A DNA stretch of 45,775 nt from Bacteroidota bacterium (GTDB lineage Bacteria; Bacteroidota; Bacteroidia; 2-12-FULL-35-15), in the NCBI GenBank assembly GCA_025963775.1, contig JAOQAD010000039.1, forward strand, positions 1 to 45,775, written 5' to 3'. The position numbers and the translations under genes are program-made. The notes beneath the pieces are model-generated. The model saw only the letters and a program-made list of their open reading frames with translations. It made no database searches and was not told the DNA's origin. The first letter of the stretch is position 1. Each line of letters begins with the position of its first letter. Shown piece after piece: positions 26,106-35,500 of this stretch.

Positions 26106-29100
26106 ATGCTTAAGTATACTATTGCCGACAAGTACTGGGAAAAAAAGTTAGTAGAAAAAATATCTGTACCCGCCTTATACAGGTCAGGCACCGCTGAGTT
26201 TTCTTCGCATGACTTTATGGAGTGCAGCATTCCCGCATCAGCCCTGGAAGGGATTGACAAAATTACAGGAAAGTCAAAGGTGGCCGAATATATTTATTTA
26301 CTTACGGCTTTTGGAATACTCCTGAACAAATATGTTGAAGACCCGGAAAGCCTTGTCATTACTACGGGAAGTTTTCATATAGAAGCGGGCGACGATGCAG
26401 TAAAAAATGTATTGTTCCTCAAAACAGAACTATCCGCGGGAGCAACCGTTAAAGAAATATTGAATAATTTCCGGCAAACATTTGTAGAAGCGTATAAGCA
26501 CCAGGAGTATTCGTATACCGGGCTGATCTCAAAAGCAGAAAGCAGCAATATTAATACAGCGGCTTTTTTTCAGTTTGGCTTTTTTAATGCCGGCATCAAT
26601 TATTTTCCAAAAGAAACAATCGACCGCTTGCCCTTGTGGGTAGAAGTGCTTGCCGATGGGTCAGGCAGCAAATTCCGGTTTAATTATAATACATCATTTG
26701 AAAAAGCATTTATCGAACAATTGGCTGCACATTATATAAGCTTATGTACACGAATTGCAGATGAAATTAATGTTACACTGAATGACATTGAACTGCTGAC
26801 GGAAAAAGAAAAGGAAATTATATCTCAAAAATACAAGGCTGCTACAGGTAATCCTATTACAGAATCTCTGGTCACTGCCTTTGCCAGCGCTCTTGAAAGT
26901 AATCCAGCTGCCACTGCCGTAGTTTTCAGAGATCTTACATTATCATACGATACATTAAATAAATATTCCGATGCAATTGCATGTTACCTGGATGAAAAAT
27001 GTGGAATTTCCCACGGCAGCATTGTAGCACTATCGCTTGACTCATCTGTAGAGCTGATGGCATCTCTTTTAGCCATTTTAAAATGCGGCGCAGCAGTGCT
27101 TCCTATTGATATTTCCCTGCCCCGGTTACGAATAGAGCACTACCTGAAAGACAGTGGCGCGGCTGTGCTGATAGGAGAAGAAGCATGGGAAGACATGCCT
27201 GGCATATATTCATTGCCCCGTACTGTATTATCATCACTAATGCATGAAAAAAAGGTTTATGCTTATAAAAAAATTGCTCCTTCCGATATAGCTTATACTA
27301 TATATACTTCAGGAAGCACGGGCGCTTCCAAAGCGGTAAAAATCACTCACGAAAATATCATGAGCCAGTTCAGCTGGTTTAAGGATCATTTTGCTTTTGT
27401 TCCCTCTGATGTGCTTCCACAAAAAACCACAATAGGATTTGTTGATTCTATTTTAGAATTGCTGTTCCCTATAACCACTGGAATGTCCAGCACTTATTTG
27501 AGGCCCGAAAATGAGACCCTGAGCGATTTGCCTGAATTTATAACATGGCTAAAAAAAATCAAGCCCACCATCATCCAGTTCGTACCTTCTGTTTTTGATT
27601 TTATTCAAACCGTTACTGACCTTTCAGCAATAAAAAGCTTACGGGCATTGATCCTTACCGGCGAAGAGCTAAAGCGCACTTATTCATTTCCTTTCCCGGT
27701 TTATAACATTTATGGCAGCTCCGAGTGTTCCGCCTATTCCTTGATCTATCCGCTTGACGGAAACGAAAAAGGCCGGATCCCAATCGGCATTCCAACAGGA
27801 AATACGCAGGTATACATTTTAGGAAATAACCAGGAGATATTGCCTTGTTTTATTGCAGGTGAAATTTATATTGGCGGCGATACTGTTGCGGCGGGTTATC
27901 ATAACAGGGAGGAGCTGAGCAATGAGCGTTTTATTACAGATCCGTTCATACCCGGAAAAAAAATGTATAAAACAGGAGACTATGGCAGAGCTTTGCCAAA
28001 CGGAGTAATTGAATACCTGGGCAGAAAGGATAGCCAGTTAAAGATCCGGGGACAAAGAATAGAGCCGGGAGAGATCGAATTTAAAATAAGTACGCATCCG
28101 GCTGTTAGCGAAACAATTGTATGGAATTCAAAAGACAAGAACGGAGAAGCTGTGCTTTCTGCTTTTCTTATTTTAAAACATGATAAAGGCTTTACCATCC
28201 GCCGGAGCATGCAGCTGCAAAAGCAGCATCCCGCCAGTGTAAAAGAATCATATTATTTACCGAATGGGCTGCGCATTTATCCTCTGAATAAAAGGGAATC
28301 GGAGCTTCTATACAATGAAATATTCATAGATAATTCTTATATAAAAAACGGAATAAAAATTAATGACAATGATGTGATCTTTGATGTGGGTGCAAATATT
28401 GGCTTATTTTCGCTTTATGTAGGGCTTAATTACAACAATACTAAAATATATGCTTTTGAGCCGCTGCCGCCTATTTTTGATGCACTACAAACAAATACAT
28501 CGCTTTACAATGTGAATACCACATTGTTCAATTCGGGGCTTGGAGAAAAAGATGCGGATGTTGAATTTTCCTACTATGCCAACAATACTGCACTTTCCGG
28601 CCGTTATGCAAGTGAAGCGGTGGAAAAAGAGGTGATCAGGAACTATATTAAAAATGATTCGGGAAATGACAAGCCTGATTTTACTGAACGGGAGCTTGAT
28701 GAAGTGGTAAATGAGCGGATCAGTTATACAAATTTTAATTGCAGCATAAAAAGGCTTTCCAATATAATCAGGGAAAATAATATCGAGCGCATCGACCTTT
28801 TAAAAATAGATGTTGAAAAAAGCGAGCTGGATGTTCTTTACGGCATTGATCCGGAGCATTGGAATATCATCCGGCAGATAGTGATTGAAATCCATGATAT
28901 TGATTCGAGAGGAATGCTGATCACAGAGATGCTGAAAGCAAAAGGCTTTTCAGTAATTGTGGAACAGGAAACACTGTTTCAGAATACAGGGATCCTCAAT
29001 GTATATGCTACCCGGGAAGCCGCAAACATGTCCAATCCTCCTGAAATACTGCAATGCAATGCAGGTGATTTGTGGACAAATGAAGAAGCGCTTATAAGCC

Positions 29101-30896
29101 GGCTCAATGAGATCTGTAAATCCAGCCTGCCGGGATATATGGTTCCTTCGTGCTTTAAGATACTGGATCATTTCCCGAGATTAAGCAACGGGAAAATCAA
29201 CAGAAATGCATTGGCTGAAATGGATCTTCAATTGTTCTTAAAAAGCAAAAATATTATTTTGCCGCGTAACAGTACCGAAGAATCTATTTTAAGAATATTC
29301 ACAGACGTTCTGAAAAACAAAGATCTGGGCATCAACGATGATTTTTTTAAAAATGGCGGGCATTCATTAAACGCAACTCAGCTTACTACAAGGATGGTAC
29401 GTGAGATGAATGCAAAAATAAATTTAAAGGACGTTTTTGATAATCCTACGGTTGAGCGTCTTGCTCACATCTTGAATGAGCGTGGCAATAACTTTTTTGA
29501 GGATATAGTACCGCTGGTGCAGCAAAATGAGTATCCTGTATCTTTTAATCAAAAACGGCTATGGTTAGCCAGCCAGATGGAAGACACCAACGTTGCTTAC
29601 AATATTACCGGCGCCTATATTCTAGAAGGGAAGTTTGATAAAGCTATTTTTGAAAAAGCTGTTGAACAGCTGATTGAAAAACACCAAATACTGCGTACTG
29701 TTTTTATTAATAAAGACGGGATCCCATTTCAAAAAGTTTTAGAAATGAAAGATCTCCTGTTCAAAGTGAAATTTAAAAACATACAAGAGCTGCAAAATAA
29801 GAATGCAGCAGTTACGGCTACAATCGAAGAAATGAGAGCTGTTCCTTTTGATCTGAGCGCTTCTCCTTTGTTAAGAGTTACCTGCGTGAGCATTGGCCCG
29901 GAAAAACACCTGGCAATACTTACGATCCATCATATCATAAGTGATGGCTGGTCTGTAAAGCTGATGATCCAGGAAGTGCTGTCCTTTTATAAAGAATCTT
30001 CACTTCCGCTCCCTCCTGCTCCATCCGCTACATTAGCTATCCAGTATAAGGACTATGCAAGCTGGCTGAACAACATGGTGTTATCCGGAAAATTAGTAAA
30101 GCAAAAGAATTTCTGGATGGAAAAGCTGCAAGGAAAAATAGCTTCCCAGGCATTGCCTTATGATCATTTACCGGGTACGCAACCGGTGTCCGGAAGCTCT
30201 TTTTCATTTATACTTGAAGGCAGCACTTTCGACTCCCTGAAAAGCTTGTGTGAAACATTGAACATTACACCTTTCATTGCTTTATTAGGCGCATTTAAAC
30301 TATTGCTGAGCACCGAATCAAAACAACAAAATGTGATGATCGGGATCCCGGCCTCGGGCAGGGAGCATACGAAATTGGATAATCAGCTTGGATTTTATAT
30401 CAACCTGCTTCCGTTGCTAACCGTTATTTCGCCGGAGCATTCCTATAAGCAACTATTGCAGGCGCTCCGGGAAAGCACACTGGAAATACAGCAAAATCAA
30501 TTATTTCCGCTCGACCTGGTTTTACAGGAACTTAATTTTAAACGGAAAGAAGGCCAATCGGGCTTTATAAATTCCGGTTTTACATGGAACGTAAATGAGG
30601 AAGGAACAGTTCTTTCAGATATATTTAAGATCAAACCATTTCCGGTAGCCGTTACAGCAGTTCATCATGAGCTTTGGCTGATAGGTGATCTGTACCCTTC
30701 TTACATACAATTCAGGATCGAATACAGAAGTGATCTGTTCAAAAGAGCTTCCATTGTATTGCTGGCGGAAAAATTTGTGTCGCTATTAGAGCAATTGATA
30801 ACTGACCCTGAACTGCCTGTATACAGACATGATATGAGACGATACGCAGATCACCTTTTGAAAGAGAATGAACTAAATATTGATATTGATATTTAA
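26106..30896 (+). CDS. NRPS: C-lobe - A(beta-Ala-like) interrupted by FkbM-type methyltransferase - T - C
   Basis: 1596 residues. Residues 1-240 are a condensation C-lobe only (DKYWEKKL at 8-15). The A domain runs from about 255 with IYTSGSTG (399-406). Where FDxS is expected it reads FVDSILE (Val446, Asp447), and the pocket is about VDLFITIAYK; Val-Asp at the first two positions is typical of beta-alanine A domains. After motif A8 (RGQRIEPGEIE) a methyltransferase of FkbM type is inserted (about 695-975), with DVGANIG (760-766), FEPLPP (784-789) and LLKIDVEKSE. The A domain then resumes (LPGYMVPS, NGKI). The carrier has GGHSLNA (Ser1087). The C domain has HHIISDG at 1275-1281. The protein ends NIDIDI. 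Confidence 0.92.
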   Translation: MLKYTIADKYWEKKLVEKISVPALYRSGTAEFSSHDFMECSIPASALEGIDKITGKSKVAEYIYLLTAFGILLNKYVEDPESLVITTGSFHIEAGDDAVKNVLFLKTELSAGATVKEILNNFRQTFVEAYKHQEYSYTGLISKAESSNINTAAFFQFGFFNAGINYFPKETIDRLPLWVEVLADGSGSKFRFNYNTSFEKAFIEQLAAHYISLCTRIADEINVTLNDIELLTEKEKEIISQKYKAATGNPITESLVTAFASALESNPAATAVVFRDLTLSYDTLNKYSDAIACYLDEKCGISHGSIVALSLDSSVELMASLLAILKCGAAVLPIDISLPRLRIEHYLKDSGAAVLIGEEAWEDMPGIYSLPRTVLSSLMHEKKVYAYKKIAPSDIAYTIYTSGSTGASKAVKITHENIMSQFSWFKDHFAFVPSDVLPQKTTIGFVDSILELLFPITTGMSSTYLRPENETLSDLPEFITWLKKIKPTIIQFVPSVFDFIQTVTDLSAIKSLRALILTGEELKRTYSFPFPVYNIYGSSECSAYSLIYPLDGNEKGRIPIGIPTGNTQVYILGNNQEILPCFIAGEIYIGGDTVAAGYHNREELSNERFITDPFIPGKKMYKTGDYGRALPNGVIEYLGRKDSQLKIRGQRIEPGEIEFKISTHPAVSETIVWNSKDKNGEAVLSAFLILKHDKGFTIRRSMQLQKQHPASVKESYYLPNGLRIYPLNKRESELLYNEIFIDNSYIKNGIKINDNDVIFDVGANIGLFSLYVGLNYNNTKIYAFEPLPPIFDALQTNTSLYNVNTTLFNSGLGEKDADVEFSYYANNTALSGRYASEAVEKEVIRNYIKNDSGNDKPDFTERELDEVVNERISYTNFNCSIKRLSNIIRENNIERIDLLKIDVEKSELDVLYGIDPEHWNIIRQIVIEIHDIDSRGMLITEMLKAKGFSVIVEQETLFQNTGILNVYATREAANMSNPPEILQCNAGDLWTNEEALISRLNEICKSSLPGYMVPSCFKILDHFPRLSNGKINRNALAEMDLQLFLKSKNIILPRNSTEESILRIFTDVLKNKDLGINDDFFKNGGHSLNATQLTTRMVREMNAKINLKDVFDNPTVERLAHILNERGNNFFEDIVPLVQQNEYPVSFNQKRLWLASQMEDTNVAYNITGAYILEGKFDKAIFEKAVEQLIEKHQILRTVFINKDGIPFQKVLEMKDLLFKVKFKNIQELQNKNAAVTATIEEMRAVPFDLSASPLLRVTCVSIGPEKHLAILTIHHIISDGWSVKLMIQEVLSFYKESSLPLPPAPSATLAIQYKDYASWLNNMVLSGKLVKQKNFWMEKLQGKIASQALPYDHLPGTQPVSGSSFSFILEGSTFDSLKSLCETLNITPFIALLGAFKLLLSTESKQQNVMIGIPASGREHTKLDNQLGFYINLLPLLTVISPEHSYKQLLQALRESTLEIQQNQLFPLDLVLQELNFKRKEGQSGFINSGFTWNVNEEGTVLSDIFKIKPFPVAVTAVHHELWLIGDLYPSYIQFRIEYRSDLFKRASIVLLAEKFVSLLEQLITDPELPVYRHDMRRYADHLLKENELNIDIDI

Positions 30897-30905
30897 AAAA
30901 AAATT

Positions 30906-32513
30906 ATGGATGAAGCTGTTTATCTGAAAGCCAATTTTGTTGCTGAACCCCTGGTTGCAGGATGGTATGCCTGGGCGCACCTTATTTCTCCGGTAACCGG
31001 ATGTTTGAATATTAAAAACCGCCACATTCCTATTTTAAAAAGTTATATCACCGATCCTGCGGCCCATGCAGCTGCGTGTGAAGATCCCAAAATGACAGGC
31101 GGACCTTTTATAGATCTTAATGGCGGAATGGTTACAGAGATCAAAGCGCTTCTGTCGGAAACGTTGCGGCTTCAAATGCCTTTGATTGCATTTGCCACAG
31201 CATTGGAAAAACTGGATCAGTTGTTAATGAAAGAAGCGGCAGGGTATTCAATGGAAGGATTATATGATAAAGTTCCCGCAATACTGAAAGGATATGTAGA
31301 ACTTGTTTATGATCTTCACAATAACCCATCATACAGAATAAAGGAAAGTCTTATTTATAAAAGTAAATATTACGATCGTTCGATGCAAAGCTTATTACTG
31401 TATTTAATAAATGATGACAGCCGTCCGTTTGTTTTTAGTACACCGCGCTTAGCCAATAACGACAGCCTCCAGCTGGCTATTCCGTTTGATCATACTTCTA
31501 TCGACGAACTGTATAAAATGGTAAGAACGCCTGGGCCGTATGAAAAAATAAAACAGGCCCTGGGCATCAGCCCGGAGCAGGATGCTGTTTTCAGACAATT
31601 CTTTACTACAAAAGCACCGGATTCATATAGCAAATATACCGGGACCGGGGCAAGAACAAGATACTTCGGACATGCCTGCATACTCATCGAAACCAAAGAT
31701 ATTGCTATTCTTGTTGATCCGGTGATTAGCTATGGCTATGATGCGGAAGTATCCAGGTTTACCTATTCCGATTTGCCGGATGTAATTGATTACGTACTTA
31801 TAACTCATAATCACCAGGATCATGTATTGCTGGAAACCATGCTTCAGCTAAGGCATAAAGTAAAAAACTGGGTGATCCCGCGCAATGGAAATGGATTGTT
31901 GCAGGACCCCAGCCTGAAGTTAATGCTGCAGCATACCGGTTTTAATAATGTTTGCGTATTGGAGGACCTGGATGAGCTGCCGTTTTCAAATGGCTCAATT
32001 ATCGCCCTGCCTTTTATGGGAGAGCATGGCGACCTGGATGTGGGATGTAAATTAGGTTACCTGATCAATATCAATAATTATAAGATCATGTGCCTTGCCG
32101 ATTCCCAAAACCTTGAATTTAAAATGTACGAGCACATCGAAAAAATATACGGTAGCGTGGATGTGCTTTTTTTGGGAATGGAGTGCAATGGTGCGCCGGT
32201 AAGCTGGATCTACGGGCCATATTTTCCTGAACAGCTGCAACGCGACAAGGATCTTTCAAGAAGCATTGCCGGATCGGACTATGCACGTGCAATTGATATT
32301 GTGAACAGGTTTAATATTAAAGAAGCTTACGTATATGCAATGGGAATGGAGCCATGGATCAAATTCCTGTCGGCAAATATATATACGCCCGAATGCAACG
32401 CTATTGTGCAATCAGATAAATTATTAATTGATTGCCAGGAAAAAGGAATTATTACGGAACGTTTATTCGGCGAAAAAATTATTTTGCAAAAACAGGCGGT
32501 TTCTGTTTCTTAA
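30906..32513 (+). CDS. CmlA-type di-iron beta-hydroxylase (metallo-beta-lactamase fold)
   Basis: 535 residues. An N-terminal domain of about 245 residues (YLKANFVAEPLVAGWYAWAH ...) precedes a metallo-beta-lactamase fold. The metal motif is His301-Asn-His303-Gln-Asp305-His306. Glu373 (in MGEHGD) stands where ordinary members have His, and Asp399 lies in CLADS. From memory these match the CmlA ligands at a constant offset of four. CmlA, from chloramphenicol synthesis, hydroxylates the beta-carbon of an amino acid bound to an NRPS carrier using two irons and O2. It is therefore not a beta-lactamase. It lies between two NRPS genes (gaps 9 and 14 bp); the likely substrate is a residue of one of those modules, such as the Ile/Val-like ones. 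It ends AVSVS. Confidence 0.9.
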   Translation: MDEAVYLKANFVAEPLVAGWYAWAHLISPVTGCLNIKNRHIPILKSYITDPAAHAAACEDPKMTGGPFIDLNGGMVTEIKALLSETLRLQMPLIAFATALEKLDQLLMKEAAGYSMEGLYDKVPAILKGYVELVYDLHNNPSYRIKESLIYKSKYYDRSMQSLLLYLINDDSRPFVFSTPRLANNDSLQLAIPFDHTSIDELYKMVRTPGPYEKIKQALGISPEQDAVFRQFFTTKAPDSYSKYTGTGARTRYFGHACILIETKDIAILVDPVISYGYDAEVSRFTYSDLPDVIDYVLITHNHQDHVLLETMLQLRHKVKNWVIPRNGNGLLQDPSLKLMLQHTGFNNVCVLEDLDELPFSNGSIIALPFMGEHGDLDVGCKLGYLININNYKIMCLADSQNLEFKMYEHIEKIYGSVDVLFLGMECNGAPVSWIYGPYFPEQLQRDKDLSRSIAGSDYARAIDIVNRFNIKEAYVYAMGMEPWIKFLSANIYTPECNAIVQSDKLLIDCQEKGIITERLFGEKIILQKQAVSVS

Positions 32514-32527
32514 ATTCAGCAGGCTTC

Positions 32528-35500
32528 ATGGAAATAGAAAAAAAAATAGCCAATGATTATTGGTCTGACAAGTTTGCTTCTGCAGAGGAGCTTATTTTTT
32601 ATCCTTCACCGGAACCGGCTGTGAATTCATTTCACTTTAGAATAGCCGAACAAGATATTTCCAGCCTGCTCCGCCTGTCAAAAGGCAATCCTAATTCCGA
32701 ATTTGCCTTATTGCTTTCACTTTTTTCCATGCTTTTGCAAAAGTACAATGATACGAATGAAATCATTATTTGCAGCCCTTCCATTGATCCTGAAAAGGAT
32801 ACAGCACAGCCATCGCCTGATCTTTTTTACAGATTTGTTATATCCCCTCCCTGTACAATGAGGGAATACATTAAAAATTGCCAGCTGGAAATCAGGGAAA
32901 GCCTTAAGTACCGGAAGTATGATCCGGAAACACCAGGAACAAAAATTGCAGATGGAGGCAAACATCGTCAATTTGGTTTTGTTTATTCAAAAGTAAATGA
33001 TGCTCCTGCAAAAAGTAAAAATTGTTTGTTGAACCTTGAAATTATTTTTGAGAATGGATGTTTTAATGGAAAAATAGATTTTGATGAAAGTGTATTTTCA
33101 AAAGTATTCGCAGAAAGAATGGCTGCTCATTTTTTAAAAACCCTTCGCAGCTTTGAAGAATTGCTTGACCATCCTTTAGCGTCATTCAACTTTATGACGG
33201 ACGAAGAAACAAAAATCCTTTTAAATGAATTCAGCGGAGTTAAAATTGGAAGTCCAACTAATCACCTGTCAATTTCTATTCTGTTTTCTGCCCAGGCAAA
33301 GCTGCATCCCGACAAAGCCGCAGTCATCTATAATGGCCAGCCTATCACCTATAAAGATCTTGAAACTCAATCGCAGCGTCTTGCATTGTATCTCAAATCG
33401 GAAATGGGAATTAAGCCCGGAGATTTTGTAGGTGTGATGATGGAATATACCGCACAAAGCATTATTTCTTTTCTTGCAATTATAAAGGCGGGAGCAATAT
33501 ATGTTCCACTCGACCATTCACTGCCAGCTGAGCGCCTGCAATATATAATTGAAGATGCTCAATGCAGGGCGATTATTTTAAATTCTGATTTTATTGAAAA
33601 TGTTATTCTTTTTGACATTCCGCTTTTCAATATCGATATTCAGCTGGATTCACTGGCAGATCAGGAATACATTGCTGTGCCCGCCACAGCAGCTGCTCCC
33701 ATGTATCTCATGTATACATCCGGCTCCACCGGCAAGCCTAAAGGTGTGCTTGTAAGGCAGGAATCGGTGATCCGGCTTGTAAAACAAACCAATTATATTG
33801 ATATTAATGCCGGAGACCGGCTGCTTGGCGTATCGAATTTTGCATTTGATGGTTCAACATTTGATATTTGGGGCGCTCTTTTAAACGGAGGGACGCTGGT
33901 GTTATTTCCAAAGGAAGTATTCCTTGACCTGGACAAGCTAACGCAGTTGCTTTCGGATAAGGTCACAGATATCATGTTCCTTACCACAGCATTATTTAAT
34001 GTGCTTGTTGATAAAGGCCCGGAATGCTTTAAATCGTTAAAGCATGTTTTATTTGGAGGCGAGGCTGTATCTGTAAAGCACGTCAACGCTTTTTTTAAAA
34101 CAAACGGTGCCGGTAAGCTTATTCATGTTTACGGCCCAACAGAAAACACTACATTTTCCACATTCTTTCCCATCGATTCAGCCCCTGCGGGGCATACAGT
34201 ACCGATCGGACGCGCTATTGCTTACAGTCATTGTTATATCCTCGGCCGCCATTTACAATTACAGCCAATAGAATGTTTCGGTGAATTATATGTTTCAGGC
34301 ACCGGCTTATCTTCCGGGTATTTAAATGATCCGCAGTTAACTTCAGAGCGCTTTATAGATCATCCGTTTTTAGAAAATTTAAAATTATATAAAACCGGGG
34401 ATATCTGTAAGTGGCTGCCGGATGGCACTATTGCTTTTATCGGCAGAAGGGACAACCAGGTTAAAATACGCGGCTATAGAATTGAAGCGGATGAGATACA
34501 AAATTATCTTTTAAGTCATCCCGATATTAAAGAATCGAAAGTTGTTGTGTCCGGGAAAGCCGATAATAAACACCTGGTGGCTTATTTTGTTTCCGGCCGG
34601 ATTGTAAATCCAGTACAATTGAAAGAATATCTTTCCGGGCGCCTTCCGCATTATATGCTTCCGTCCTATTTTAAGCAGGTAGGAGCAATGCCTTTAAATA
34701 GAAATGGGAAAATTGATATTCAATCACTGCTGACAGAGGAAAATATTCTTGAAGCCGGAGCCAAGAACATGGTGCTTCCGCGCACTAAAACAGAGGAGTA
34801 TTTATACAGCATATGGAAAGATATACTGGGACATAATGATATAAGTGTAAACGACATTTTTTTTGATATTGGAGGTCATAGCCTGAAAGCGACTCAAATT
34901 ATTTCAAGGGTACACAGAGACCTTGGAATAAAGATAGGATTGAAAGAAGTATTTTTGTACCAGACAATTGAAAAATTATCTGAACATATAGAAAATGTAA
35001 AAACCCAGGACTATACAACTATAAAACCTGTACCTGCTGCGGCTGATTATCCATTGTCTTCTTCTCAAAAGCGCTTGTTGATCCTAAGCCAGTTTAAAAA
35101 TGGTAATACCGCATATAACATGGCGGGCACTTATTTGTTTGAAGGCAGCTTAAACAAAACAGCTTTAAGTAATTCTTTTAACGCACTTATTGAAAGGCAC
35201 GAAATTCTTAGAACAGTATTCAGAGAAAACGAGAACAGTGAGGTCAGGCAGGTTATAGTTCCTGCCGGATCCTCTGACATAAATTTATCTTATTACGATA
35301 ATTACTCTACGAGCCAAGAGGTAAATGCAGTTGTTGAATCGCTGATCAAATCTCCTTTTGATCTTACAACCGGGCCGCTGCTTCGTTTATGCCTTCTTAA
35401 AACGGAAACAAATAAGTGGATCTTTGTATGCGCAATGCATCATATCATAAGTGATGGATGGTCAATGGGAATAATGATCCGTGAGCTGTTGGCATTGTAT

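Noticed and set aside
30906..32513. Beta-lactamase / antibiotic-resistance metallo-enzyme
   Set aside because: Metal ligands (extra Glu373, Asp399) and the long N-terminal domain fit CmlA-type hydroxylases; the operon position also argues for biosynthesis.
32432..32527. Upstream extension of the NRPS starting at 32528
   Set aside because: It would overlap the hydroxylase gene by 82 bp and adds 32 residues unlike the N-termini of the sister subunits, which all start just before the YW motif.
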